Assembly: GCF_009649845.1 (NCBI RefSeq)
Contig: NZ_WJIE01000004.1
Location: 186,001-250,000 of the forward strand
Origin: Polyangium spumosum
GTDB taxonomy: Bacteria > Myxococcota_A > Polyangia > Polyangiales > Polyangiaceae
DNA: 64,000 nt
Direction of reading: 5' to 3'
Shown here: one piece after another, positions 16,566 through 25,410 of the stretch
Numbering within the stretch: the first letter of the stretch is position 1
How the letters are laid out: every line of letters starts with the position of its first letter
Position numbers and translations under genes: made by a program
The notes under the pieces: model-generated
Seen by the model: only the letters and a program-made list of their open reading frames with translations
Databases searched by the model: none
What the model was told of the DNA's origin: nothing

Positions 16566-17768
16566 GTGAAGCGCGCGCTCGAGACGAAGGCCCTCCTCCT
16601 CTCTCTCTCGCTCCTCGCCGGCTGCGGCCGTTCGATCTCGCATCACCTGCTCGACGCCAGCATGTCGAGCGCCCACCGGCCGGCGCCGCTCGAGGCGCCC
16701 GCGGTGGTCCTCCCGGAGGCGAAGAGCCCCTTTCTGCTGCTCGGCGGGGACATGCATTGCCACGTGAGCCCCCCGGACTCGCCGCGGCACGTGAGCCGCG
16801 GGATGGCCGAGACCATCGAGCTCGTCCGCGCGGAGCGGCTCGATTTCGTGGTCCTCACGCCGCACGTGCGGTCGCAGTTTTTCCAGAGCGAGCCCTCGCG
16901 GCAGAAGGTGCGCGCCGAGCTTCGGGCGCTCGAGCAAGCCGTGCCGAAAGGGGAGGGCGAGCCGATCTTCATCGTCGGGTTCGAGTACACCGATCGCGAA
17001 TATGGGCACGTGGGCGCGGGGTTCGCGGATCTCGACGCGGTCTACGCCGACGTCTCGGCGCGCGCGGCCCTCACGGATCCGTCGAGGTTCTTCACGGCAT
17101 TCGTGCGGCACGGGGGCGTGCTCGTCGTCAATCATCCGCTGCTCACGCCGCTCGATTCGGTGATCCGCATGGCCCGCGCGAACCTGTCGTGGCGCCCGTT
17201 CACGGCGCCGGGGCCGTATCCGGAGGAGATCGTCGCGGCCGATCGGATCGCCCAGGCCTTCGAGGTGTACAACCTCGCGGTGACGGAGCTCCGCGACCGC
17301 TTCCTGCTCGGGGACGCCGCGAGCACGCTGGAGGCGACGTTCGCGCGGCTCGATCGGGAGGTCCCGCTGCGGGCGCGGCCCCTCGTGCCGGTCGGGGGCT
17401 CGGACAGCCACAGCGGCCATCTCCGTGCGACGACGTTCGTGCTCGCGGAGGAGCGCTCGGCGAAGGGCGTGCGGGACGCCATCGTCGCGGGGCGCGTCTG
17501 CGTGCGGGATCCGGCGGCGTGTTCGTTCGAGGTGCGGGCCGCGGGGGGCGCGTGGCTGCCGCCGGGCAGCGTGATCCGTGACGCCACCATGGTGGAGGCG
17601 CGCGCCCGGGGCGAGGAGATCCAGATCTATACGAATGGCGCCGTCGTGACGCCGGAGGGGCCGGGGCAGAGTGTGTTCGTCCCCGTCACACCGGGCCGAT
17701 GCAGCGTGATCCGGGCGCGGGTCGACGCGGGGTATTCGGGGCCGGTCTACGTGAATTGCCCTTTTTAG
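16566..17768 (+). CDS. PHP-domain metallohydrolase lipoprotein (CehA/McbA-like)
   Basis: A 400-residue predicted lipoprotein with lipobox LLAGC near residue 20. The PHP metal-binding signatures are GGDMHCHVSPPD (first H-x-H), DFVVLTPH, a GFEYTDREYGHVG segment, VVNHPLLTP and the late VGGSDSHSGH. This arrangement is that of CehA/McbA-type members, which hydrolyse carbamate or phosphate esters; related PHP enzymes act as phosphodiesterases or phosphatases. About 80 C-terminal residues form a beta-rich domain. The stop is only 16 bases before the EutA start, so it may share a transcript with eutA-eutBC, although a role in ethanolamine use (for example phosphoester hydrolysis yielding ethanolamine) is only a guess. 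Confidence 0.85.
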   Translation: MKRALETKALLLSLSLLAGCGRSISHHLLDASMSSAHRPAPLEAPAVVLPEAKSPFLLLGGDMHCHVSPPDSPRHVSRGMAETIELVRAERLDFVVLTPHVRSQFFQSEPSRQKVRAELRALEQAVPKGEGEPIFIVGFEYTDREYGHVGAGFADLDAVYADVSARAALTDPSRFFTAFVRHGGVLVVNHPLLTPLDSVIRMARANLSWRPFTAPGPYPEEIVAADRIAQAFEVYNLAVTELRDRFLLGDAASTLEATFARLDREVPLRARPLVPVGGSDSHSGHLRATTFVLAEERSAKGVRDAIVAGRVCVRDPAACSFEVRAAGGAWLPPGSVIRDATMVEARARGEEIQIYTNGAVVTPEGPGQSVFVPVTPGRCSVIRARVDAGYSGPVYVNCPF

Positions 17769-17784
17769 CGGGCGCGAATCGTGG

Positions 17785-19215
17785 TTGATTGGTCGGGTGC
17801 GTGGCAACGTCCGCCTGCTCGGCCTCGACTTCGGCAGCACCACCAGCAGCGCGATGGTCGCGTCCGCTGTGATGGTGCGCAATTGCGTGACCGGCCGGGT
17901 GGAGCTCGGCGGGCTCACCGAGGAATACCGATCCGTCCCGGTCTTCACGCCGCTCCGTGAGGGGCGTATCGACGAGCAGGTTGTCCTTGGGCTGCTCGAG
18001 CGGTGGCTCGACGAGGGAGGCCTCGCGGGGAGGGACGTCTTTGGCGGAGGCGCGCTCATCACGGGCCTCGCGGCGCAGCGGGACAACGCGGCGGCGCTCG
18101 CTTCGCTCCTCCGCGGGCGCGTCGGCGACTCCATCCTCGTGGCGGCCGGCGACGCGAACCTCGAATCGTGGATGGCGTTCCTCGGGAGCGCGGCGCGGCT
18201 ATCGCGGCGAAGCCCGGGGGTCGAGGTCCTGAACCTCGACATCGGCGGCGGGACGACCAACCTCGCGCTCGGAATCGACGGAGAGGTCCGCCGCACGGGT
18301 TGTTTGTTCGTGGGGGCGCGGCACCTCCAGGTCGAGCCGGGCGGGTATCGGATCGTGTCCGTGTCGAAGTATGCGCGGGCGCTCCTCGATCACCTGGGGA
18401 TCCACCGGGGGCCCGGCGACGAGCTCTCCCCGGGCGACGTCGACGCCGTGCTCTCGTTTTACGTGACGCTGCTCGAAGCCGCGGTCTCGGGGCAAAACGA
18501 GACCTTCACGACGCCGATCGCGCGGCTGCACCAGCACACCGCGATCGCGATCGAGCCGCCCGCGGAGGTGCCTCGTGTCGTCACGCTCTCGGGCGGCGTG
18601 GGCGCGCTCGTGTACGAAAAGCTGCGGGGCGCGCCGTGGCCTCGGACGACGTCGTTTGGTGATCTCGGGATCGATCTCGCACAGCGGATCCTCTCGTCCG
18701 ACGTCCTTTCGCGGGACCTCTCGGCGTGGATCCCCGACCATTTCGGCCGCGCGACCGTCTTCGGAATGATGCGCCACAGCATGGACATCTCCGGCGCGAC
18801 CGTCTTCCTCTCGTCGCCCGACCTATTGCCCCTGCGCGACCTGCCCATCCTCGGCCGCCTCGAGAGCGACGCGGACGAGAGCCGCGTGTACGAGCTCCTT
18901 CGCCTCGTGCGCGAGAGCCCGTCCGGCGGCTGCTTGCGCATCGAAGCGTCGATTCTTCCGCTCGCCGCCCTTCGCGGGCTCGGCGCCCGGATCCGCGACG
19001 AATTGCGGGCGCGTCCTCTCTCGCCCCCGCAGGCGCTCGTCCTGTTCGTGGCCGAAAACGTGGGCAAGACCCTCGGCCAGTACGTCAGCGATTGGGGACA
19101 GATCCCCACCCCGCTCGTCGTCATCGACGAGGTCTTCGTCAAGGACGCCCGCTTCGCGCAGATCGGGCGCATGAAGGATCACGTCGTCCCCGTCTGGGTT
19201 CACGGGCTGGATTGA
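17785..19215 (+). CDS. eutA: Ethanolamine ammonia-lyase reactivating factor EutA
   Basis: A 476-residue actin/Hsp70-fold ATPase. Phosphate-1 loop GLDFGSTTSSA is near residue 15, phosphate-2 NLDIGGGTTNLALG near residue 152, and the adenosine-side VTLSGGVGALVY near residue 270. EutA exchanges damaged cobalamin for fresh adenosylcobalamin in ethanolamine ammonia-lyase, using ATP. The length matches the E. coli family (about 467). The first usable codon is TTG at 17785; GTG at 17797 is an equally plausible start and neither has a strong ribosome-binding site. The EutB-EutC fusion begins 13-16 bases downstream, the expected partner. No cobalamin riboswitch or microcompartment shell gene was found nearby. 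Confidence 0.9.
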   Translation: MIGRVRGNVRLLGLDFGSTTSSAMVASAVMVRNCVTGRVELGGLTEEYRSVPVFTPLREGRIDEQVVLGLLERWLDEGGLAGRDVFGGGALITGLAAQRDNAAALASLLRGRVGDSILVAAGDANLESWMAFLGSAARLSRRSPGVEVLNLDIGGGTTNLALGIDGEVRRTGCLFVGARHLQVEPGGYRIVSVSKYARALLDHLGIHRGPGDELSPGDVDAVLSFYVTLLEAAVSGQNETFTTPIARLHQHTAIAIEPPAEVPRVVTLSGGVGALVYEKLRGAPWPRTTSFGDLGIDLAQRILSSDVLSRDLSAWIPDHFGRATVFGMMRHSMDISGATVFLSSPDLLPLRDLPILGRLESDADESRVYELLRLVRESPSGGCLRIEASILPLAALRGLGARIRDELRARPLSPPQALVLFVAENVGKTLGQYVSDWGQIPTPLVVIDEVFVKDARFAQIGRMKDHVVPVWVHGLD

Positions 19216-19231
19216 GAGAATCGAGGGAGTG

Positions 19232-21433
19232 ATGGAGCAGGTCACGCAGGCGCTCGTGCCATTGTCCGACATCGTGGTTCCCCCGCCGCGGCCGCCCGAG
19301 GTCTACCGGACGACCGTGCTCGACGAGGAGGTCTCTTTCCTCGGCCTGAAGGCCCTGCTCGGCGCCGCCGACGAGAGCAAAGCCGGCGACCGGAATGCGG
19401 GGCTCGCGGCGAAGAGCGCCCGGCATCGCGAGGCCGCGCGGACGATCCTGTCCTCGTTGACGTTGCGCCACCTCCACGACAACCCGCTCACCGACGACGA
19501 GGGCAACGTCGACTCCGTGATGCGGGTCAACTACGCGATCGATCACGCCCTCTTCGCCGAGATCGCATCGATGACCGTGGGCGGGCTGAAGAACCGTCTT
19601 TTGCGCGCGCCGGGCGAGTGCGCGCGCGTGGGCAAGGCCTTGACCGGGGTGATGGCGGCCGCGCTGGCGAAGATATGCGACGTGCACGAGCTCGTCTTCC
19701 TCGCGCGGCACATCTCGCGGCCCACGAAGGCGCGGACGACCCTGGGTTTGCCGGGGACCTTGTCCTCGCGCCTGCAGCCGAACCACCCCACCGACGATCT
19801 GCGCGGGATCACGCTCCTCGTGTACTGGGGGCTCTCGGTGGGCGCGGGGGACGCGTTGCTCGGCATCAACCCCGCCATCGACACCGTCGAGAACGTCTCC
19901 GCGCTCCTGCGCCACCTCGACAAACTGCGCAGGAAGACCGGCGTGCCGTCGCAGATCTGCGTCCTCGGCCATATCAAGACCCAGCTCGCTTGCCTCTCGC
20001 GAGGCGCGCCGGTCGAGGTCCTCTTCCAGAGCCTCGCCGGCACCGAGAAGACGCTCACCGCCGAGTTCGACGTCACCGTCGAGCTGCTCGATCAGGGGTA
20101 TCGCGCCATGCGCGAGCAGGGCGCGCTCGGGGCGGGCGCGCGGCAATTCATGTATTTCGAGACCGGCCAGGGGAGCGAGTTCACCTATGGAAAGCACCAC
20201 GGCATCGACATGACGACGACCGAGGCCCTCTGTTATGGCCTCGCGCGCCGGTACGATCCTTTCATGGTGAACAACGTGACCGGCTTCATCGGGCCGGAGA
20301 CGCACCTCGACAACTTCGAGATGATCGTGTCGAACCTGCAGGACCATTTCATGGGCAAGCTCCTCGGCCTGCCCATGGGCATGGCGCCGTGCTTCACGCT
20401 CCACTCGCACATCACGCTCGAAGGGCAGCAGATGGCCACGCAGATGCTCACGACGGCGGGCGCGAATTATTACATGGATGTCGCGCTCAACACCGATCGA
20501 ATGCTCGCGTATTTCGATACGAGCGGGCACGACGACCAGACCTTGCGCGAGCTCTCCGGGAAAAGGACGACGCCGGAGTACGAGGCGTGGGCGATCGAGC
20601 GGGGGATCTTCCAGAGGCTCCCGGACGGCAGCGTCGCCCGCGGACCGAGCTGGGGGAATCCTCGAATGTTTCTGGAATCCGACGCGGAGCTCGCGGGCCT
20701 CGTCGCCACCACGCCCGCCCTGCACGGCTTCGAGACCGCCGGGCCGCGGCCGGCCGACGAGGTCAGCCGCAAGGTACGGCTCCATCAGGCCGTGGGCCGG
20801 GAGGCGACGCAGAGCGAGCTCCGCCTGGACGAATTGCGAGAGGTCACCGCATTCCGGGTGATCACCACGGAGGCCCCTTCCAAGGAGGCGCACCTGCATT
20901 CTCCGCACCTCGGCGCGCGCGTGTCCCCCGCGTCCCGCGCCACGCTCGTCCCCGAACATCACCAGGTGCAGATCCTCGTCTCCGACGGGCTCAGCGCCGA
21001 GGCCGTCCACCACAATGCGGGCGAGCTCCTGCCCGTGCTCGAGGACGGCCTGCGCGCCCGCGGCATCACCATGGGCGAGCCCCTCCTGGCCCCGAATGGG
21101 CGGGTGAAGCTCGCGGAGGACGTCGCGGAGCTCGTCCAGTGTGATCTCGTGATCTGCTTGATCGGCGAGCGCCCCGGCGGCGACGCCCTCGCGTCGCGTA
21201 GCCTGTCCGCTTACCTCGTGTATCACCTGCGGGACGACGAGACGCGGCGAGAGGCCGCCGCGTCCAGCGGCAACCCCGACGCGCGCTTCGAATACACGGT
21301 CATCTCGAACATCTACGCCGGCGGCCTGCCGCCGATCGAAGCGGGCGGGGTCATCGCGGAGAAGGTGTTCGAGGTGCTCGGGCGCCGCGCGGCGGGCAAT
21401 CGCCTGGAGGCGTTGCTCTCGTCTCGCGGCTGA
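19232..21433 (+). CDS. eutBC: Ethanolamine ammonia-lyase, fused large (EutB) and small (EutC) subunits
   Basis: A 733-residue single polypeptide joining both subunits of the adenosylcobalamin enzyme that converts ethanolamine to acetaldehyde and ammonia. Residues about 25-460 are EutB, the TIM-barrel catalytic subunit, with HLHDNPLTDDEGNVDSVMR, a GLPGTLSSRLQPNHPTDDLR segment, YFETGQGSEFT and GLPMGMAPCFTLHSH. From about residue 490 the chain continues without a break into EutC: TAGPRP, then VQILVSDGLSAEAV, then IGERPGGDALASRSLSAYL near 645 and VISNIYAGGLPPIEAGG. EutC normally forms the base-on/base-off cobalamin site. Both halves appear full length, so the fusion is not a remnant. ATG at 19232 is used; GTG at 19229 is directly adjacent. 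No in-frame stop or frameshift separates the halves. It follows eutA closely and converges on the WGR gene. Confidence 0.93.
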   Translation: MEQVTQALVPLSDIVVPPPRPPEVYRTTVLDEEVSFLGLKALLGAADESKAGDRNAGLAAKSARHREAARTILSSLTLRHLHDNPLTDDEGNVDSVMRVNYAIDHALFAEIASMTVGGLKNRLLRAPGECARVGKALTGVMAAALAKICDVHELVFLARHISRPTKARTTLGLPGTLSSRLQPNHPTDDLRGITLLVYWGLSVGAGDALLGINPAIDTVENVSALLRHLDKLRRKTGVPSQICVLGHIKTQLACLSRGAPVEVLFQSLAGTEKTLTAEFDVTVELLDQGYRAMREQGALGAGARQFMYFETGQGSEFTYGKHHGIDMTTTEALCYGLARRYDPFMVNNVTGFIGPETHLDNFEMIVSNLQDHFMGKLLGLPMGMAPCFTLHSHITLEGQQMATQMLTTAGANYYMDVALNTDRMLAYFDTSGHDDQTLRELSGKRTTPEYEAWAIERGIFQRLPDGSVARGPSWGNPRMFLESDAELAGLVATTPALHGFETAGPRPADEVSRKVRLHQAVGREATQSELRLDELREVTAFRVITTEAPSKEAHLHSPHLGARVSPASRATLVPEHHQVQILVSDGLSAEAVHHNAGELLPVLEDGLRARGITMGEPLLAPNGRVKLAEDVAELVQCDLVICLIGERPGGDALASRSLSAYLVYHLRDDETRREAAASSGNPDARFEYTVISNIYAGGLPPIEAGGVIAEKVFEVLGRRAAGNRLEALLSSRG

Positions 21434-21455
21434 TGCGGAGGGGAGGGCCGAACGT

Positions 21456-23072
21456 TTATTGCGCGAGGCGGCGAATCTCGCCGAGCACGCGGTAGAACCC
21501 GCCGCCCGCGACCTCGCGCACGTCGTCGACGACGTATTTCGCGCCTTCGACGCGGATGTTGCGCGGGAACTGGCAGTTGTACGACGATTTGAAGCCCGGC
21601 GAGACGACCCGCATGCGCAGCTTGCCGGCTTGCTTCACGCATTCGACGATCACGCCCTTCGACGTGTCGCGCGTGGTCTCGAGCTGCGTCGACGGGATCT
21701 CCTCGACCTTGCTCGGGGCCTTGATGTCACGCGCCGCCGGCACCTCGCCGGCCTGGGCCTTCTGGATCGCCTCCTCGCTCACGTCGATGCAGGCGAGCGC
21801 GCCGTCCGTCGTGACGATGTAGAGGCGCTCGTCGCGGTATTGCATCGAGTACGCCGAGCCGCACCCGGTCGCGAGCTTCCAGAGGCGCTTGCCCGCGCTG
21901 TCGAAGCAATACACCGACGAGCTCGAGTCGCCGCCGAAGATGTACTTGCCGCCGGGGGAAGCCGCGCAGGAGTAGATCGAGTCGTCGCAATCGCAGATCA
22001 CGCCCGGCTTGCCGTCCTTCGTGAAGACGTGGATCTTGTCCTCGCTCGTGCCGGCGTAGACGTCCGAGGCCTCCTGCCAGCCGAAGAGCACGGCGCCTTT
22101 CGTCTTCGCCTCCCAGACCGTCTTGCCGTCCTTCCAGGCGTATTTCGTCACGCCACTCGAATGGCCGTGATAGACACCCTTCTCGTCGGCGCGCACCATC
22201 CAGCCGCTGTACCCCTTGCTCTTCTTGCGCCAGTTCGTCTCATTCTCGTGGTCGAAGATCGCGAGGTTGCCGCCCGCGTCGGAGACGCAGAGCTTGCCGC
22301 GGTAGATGTCGATCCAGAAGATGTCGACGTTCTCCTCGACCTCGTACGCGAGGCGCGGGACGTGGCCGCCGAGGTCGTAGACGTTGCCGTCGTCGCAGCC
22401 CGCGTACCGCCAGTCGTCGTCGGCGATGATGCATTTCACGCCGTCGGGCAGCTTGTACTGCTGCTCGATCGTGCCGTCGGCCGTCACGGCGAACACGGCG
22501 CCCTTCTGGTTGCCGACCCAGAAGAGCTTCGTGTCGATGTAGATGCCGAGCGCGTCGTCGCCGGAGTCGAACTTCCAGAGGACGGGCGCGTCCTTCTCCG
22601 CCGAGGGCTTGCTCGTGATGGTCCTGCGCGTGACGGCGCGCTTCTGCCGCACGCCCTGCACGGCCGCCTCGTAGCCCTTCTTCTTTTTTTCGTTGATCTT
22701 CTTCTGCGCGAAACCCAGCGCCTCGGCGGCCGTGCGGAACTTCTGCTCCTGCTTCTGCCCGCCGTCGCCGATGCGGCCATACCGGATCGAGACCTTCGTC
22801 CCGTCGATCACCACCTCGTAAAACTTGTGGGAGCCGCCGCCGTCCTCGGAGAGCTCGAGGTACGTCCGGTTCGCGTCGGCGGCAGCGGGCGCGGGCGCGG
22901 GCGCGGCGGCGGACCTGCCGGAGGAGGCGGCGGTGCGGCTGCGTTTGGCGGCGGGGGCCGGGGCGCGGGCGGCGGCCGTCCGGGGGGCCGAGGTGGTGCG
23001 TGTCGAGGCGGCGCTGGGAGACGCTTTGCGCGTGCTCTTTTTCGTGGTGCTCGGTGTGCGTTTGGTGGCCAT
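21456..23072 (-). CDS. WGR-domain protein with C-terminal beta-propeller
   Basis: A 538-residue protein in three parts. Residues 1-68 are low-complexity, basic and Ala/Ser/Thr/Pro-rich, a possible nucleic-acid-binding tail. Residues about 70-150 are a WGR domain: TYLELSEDGGGSHKFYEV, then a VSIRYGRIGDGGQ segment and FRTAAEALGFAQKKINEKKKKGY. The WGR fold is best known from PARP enzymes, where it helps bind DNA. Residues about 165-440 show repeated strands of PQQ/WD-like propeller type (GNQKGAVFAVTADG, CDDGNVYDLGG, TSEDKIHVFTKDG, GDSSSSVYCFDSAGKRLW). GGAGGAG precedes ATG at 23072. The combination suggests a scaffold or sensor; no catalytic motif is visible. Confidence 0.85.
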   Translation of the reverse strand: MATKRTPSTTKKSTRKASPSAASTRTTSAPRTAAARAPAPAAKRSRTAASSGRSAAAPAPAPAAADANRTYLELSEDGGGSHKFYEVVIDGTKVSIRYGRIGDGGQKQEQKFRTAAEALGFAQKKINEKKKKGYEAAVQGVRQKRAVTRRTITSKPSAEKDAPVLWKFDSGDDALGIYIDTKLFWVGNQKGAVFAVTADGTIEQQYKLPDGVKCIIADDDWRYAGCDDGNVYDLGGHVPRLAYEVEENVDIFWIDIYRGKLCVSDAGGNLAIFDHENETNWRKKSKGYSGWMVRADEKGVYHGHSSGVTKYAWKDGKTVWEAKTKGAVLFGWQEASDVYAGTSEDKIHVFTKDGKPGVICDCDDSIYSCAASPGGKYIFGGDSSSSVYCFDSAGKRLWKLATGCGSAYSMQYRDERLYIVTTDGALACIDVSEEAIQKAQAGEVPAARDIKAPSKVEEIPSTQLETTRDTSKGVIVECVKQAGKLRMRVVSPGFKSSYNCQFPRNIRVEGAKYVVDDVREVAGGGFYRVLGEIRRLAQ

Positions 23073-23140
23073 GACGTGCTCTCCTCCGGGTTTCCGGCAG
23101 GCCGATGAGAGCACGACGCGCGGGGGCGCGTCATCAGGGA

Positions 23141-24415
23141 TCAGGGCATGAACGACCGCTCCTCCGCCGCATAATCGACCTCCGCGTCGAGCCGCGCGAG
23201 GACCGAATAGAACCCGAACTGCAGGCGGTTCATGAAGAGCATGCCCTCGGGCATGGGCACGAAGGAGTCGTCCCCGGTCTTCAGCGTCTCCTTGCCGGCC
23301 TCCTTCATGTGGTTCACGAGGCTCGCCACGTAGTCGCGCGTGATGCGGAACGGCGAGGAGAACTGCGGCTCGAACGCGCGGCGGATGTACGAGAGCACGC
23401 GCTCTTCGTGCGTGCCGCCCCGGGTCTCCAGCATGATCTTCGCGGCCTCGGTGAACGTCGCCTCGTCCCGCTCGACGGCCGCGCGGTGCAGCCTGCGCGC
23501 CACGCCGCGGCGCTTTTCGGGGATGGGCTGCACGCAGCCGAAATCGAGGAAGGCCACGCGGCCGTCGTCCTGGAAGAAATAATTGCCCGGGTGCGGGTCG
23601 GCGTTGAACATCTCGCCGAGCAGCGTGCCCTTGTAGACGAACCGCCAGAGCGTGCGGCAAAGCGCGATCCGATCCCGCTCGGGCAGGGCGCTCGCCTCGT
23701 CGAGCGAGCGGCCCCGCACGAACTGGGTCGTCAGCACGCGCCGCGACGAGCGATCGAGGATAACCGCGGGGATCAGGATCTTCGGGTCGCCCTCGTGGAC
23801 GCGGGCGAACTCGATCTGCCGGCGGGCCTCGATGGTGTAATCGAGCTCCTCGCGGAAGCGGGCGCGGACCTCCTCGAGCATCTTCGCCGAGCCGACCTTG
23901 CGGGTGCCCATCATCGAGAGCGCGCCTTCGAGCAGCCCCGCGTTTTTCAGGTCGCTCTCGACGGCCTCGGCCACGCCGGGGTGCTGGACCTTGACGGCGA
24001 CCTCCAACCCCTCGGGGGTGCGGGCGCGGTGGACCTGGCCAATCGAGGCGCTGGCGACGGCCTTGTCGTCCCATTCGGCGAAGAGGTGGTCGATCGGCGC
24101 GCCGAGCTCCTCCTCGACGAGGCGGCGGACGGCCTCGGGCGAGGAGCGGGGGGCGCCCGCGAGCAGGGTCTTCATCGAGCGCTGGTACGCGTCGCGGTGC
24201 TCCTCGGGGACGAGGCCGTCGATGTAGCCGGCCATCTGGCCGACCTTGGCCGCGACGCCGCGCAGGTTGCCGAGGACCTCGGCCGCGCGTTTGGCGGCCG
24301 CGTCGTCGCCCTCGCGGCGGAGGAGCAGGCTCGTCCCGGTGCGCGCGCCGATCTCGGCGAGGCGGACGAGGCGGCCGAGGCGGCCGGAGGGAAGTTTTTT
24401 CGCGTCGTCCGACAT
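23141..24415 (-). CDS. ABC1/UbiB (AarF) family atypical kinase
   Basis: A 424-residue member of the UbiB/ADCK family, linked in other organisms to quinone biosynthesis or lipid handling. Hallmarks in order: the KxGQ motif as AAKVGQMAGYID near residue 55; the Ala-rich nucleotide loop ASASIGQVHRA; the invariant Lys in VAVKVQHPG; ELDYTIEARRQIEF; the catalytic loop ADPHPGNYFFQDDG; and the metal-binding LDFG. No obvious C-terminal transmembrane hairpin is seen, unlike many UbiB proteins. ATG at 24415 starts the conserved protein. Neighbours are the WGR gene 68 bases downstream and the HugZ-type gene upstream, all on the minus strand, but gaps are large enough that one operon is uncertain. Confidence 0.9.
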   Translation of the reverse strand: MSDDAKKLPSGRLGRLVRLAEIGARTGTSLLLRREGDDAAAKRAAEVLGNLRGVAAKVGQMAGYIDGLVPEEHRDAYQRSMKTLLAGAPRSSPEAVRRLVEEELGAPIDHLFAEWDDKAVASASIGQVHRARTPEGLEVAVKVQHPGVAEAVESDLKNAGLLEGALSMMGTRKVGSAKMLEEVRARFREELDYTIEARRQIEFARVHEGDPKILIPAVILDRSSRRVLTTQFVRGRSLDEASALPERDRIALCRTLWRFVYKGTLLGEMFNADPHPGNYFFQDDGRVAFLDFGCVQPIPEKRRGVARRLHRAAVERDEATFTEAAKIMLETRGGTHEERVLSYIRRAFEPQFSSPFRITRDYVASLVNHMKEAGKETLKTGDDSFVPMPEGMLFMNRLQFGFYSVLARLDAEVDYAAEERSFMP

Positions 24416-24515
24416 GGGGGTTCGGGGGCGTAGCTCCGCTCGTCGGAGCGAAGCCCCCGAGCGTCGAGCACGCCGGGACGTAGCAGACGGAAGATGCCTG
24501 GTAAAGAGGCGCCCC

Positions 24516-25361
24516 TCAGCCCTCCTCGGCCCGCGCCGCCATCTCGATGAGCGCCTTGCGCGCCTCCTCGCGGGTCCGGACCTCCGCCTCGAAGGGCAGC
24601 CGCACGCGGCGCTCGCCCGAGGGCGCCTTGACGGCCAATTCGATGCCATATCGATCCACGGCCGTCATCTCCGCGGCCGTCGCGTCGGCGATATCGGCGA
24701 GCTTCCGGGCATACGCGAGGATCGAGTCGGCGTGATCGTCGTTCATGTGCCCGAGGATGCGGGGCGCGAATTCGGCGAGTGGATCCGGCTCGGCGCGGGC
24801 GTACGCCGCGGCGTCGACCCAGGACATGCGGCCGAACCCGCCGACGTAGCGGAGGGAGCGGGGCTCGATGCGGTAATGGGCGAAGTCGGAGAAATCGGCG
24901 TACGTCGCGGCGTCCGGGTGGGCGGCGAGGAAAAGCGCGCGGCACCCGGGCACGTCCTCGGCGGGGACGGGCGAGCAGGGGCCGATCAGGCTGACGCGGC
25001 CTCTCTCGAGCAGCTTGTCCCCTTCGATGGGTGATTCGAGCAAGAGGACGGAGGCCTCGGGGCGGGCGAGCAGGTTTTGCGTGTGCTCGGCGAGGCGCGA
25101 GAGCAAGAGGACGGCGCGACCCCGCGTATCCGTGGCGAGCGCAACGAGCGAGGCATAAGGAAACCCCTCGGGATCCCGCGCCATCGTGGCGAGGGATCCG
25201 AACCGGGCCGCGCGGGTGAGCGTGCGCGCTCGTTCGGCGTGGCTGGGCGCGCGCGCGGACGGAGCCGTCCCTGCGGCCGTGGGCTGGATGTCCACGCCTC
25301 TCTCCTTGTCTCCGTTCCCGGCGGCATTCTGCGGTCGGCCCTTGCTCATGAGGGCCGTCAT
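24516..25361 (-). CDS. HugZ-type heme oxygenase-like / pyridoxamine 5'-phosphate oxidase-fold protein
   Basis: A 281-residue protein with a split-barrel FMN-binding-type domain (about residues 40-185; ARFGSLATMARDPEGFPYAS and LLLSRLAEHTQNLL) followed by a DUF2470 domain (about 200-278; ILGHMNDDHADSILAYA with the conserved His and Asp). This order defines the HugZ family, some members of which degrade heme, while others are simple flavin or CREG-like proteins. No heme-uptake genes are nearby, so heme oxygenase activity is unproven. Start ATG at 25361 gives an extra Gln/Ala-rich N-terminus; ATG at 25349 is an alternative, and neither has a clear ribosome-binding site. The upstream region holds a 43-bp tandem array. 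Confidence 0.83.
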   Translation of the reverse strand: MTALMSKGRPQNAAGNGDKERGVDIQPTAAGTAPSARAPSHAERARTLTRAARFGSLATMARDPEGFPYASLVALATDTRGRAVLLLSRLAEHTQNLLARPEASVLLLESPIEGDKLLERGRVSLIGPCSPVPAEDVPGCRALFLAAHPDAATYADFSDFAHYRIEPRSLRYVGGFGRMSWVDAAAYARAEPDPLAEFAPRILGHMNDDHADSILAYARKLADIADATAAEMTAVDRYGIELAVKAPSGERRVRLPFEAEVRTREEARKALIEMAARAEEG

Positions 25362-25410
25362 AACACGGCGCGCCGGGGCGTGTGAGGTGGGCCGCAGGAA
25401 AACGTAGGGA

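Noticed and set aside
17769-17784. Cobalamin riboswitch before eutA
   Set aside because: The gap is only 16 bases and the 147-base region before the PHP gene shows no recognisable B12-box; no support seen.
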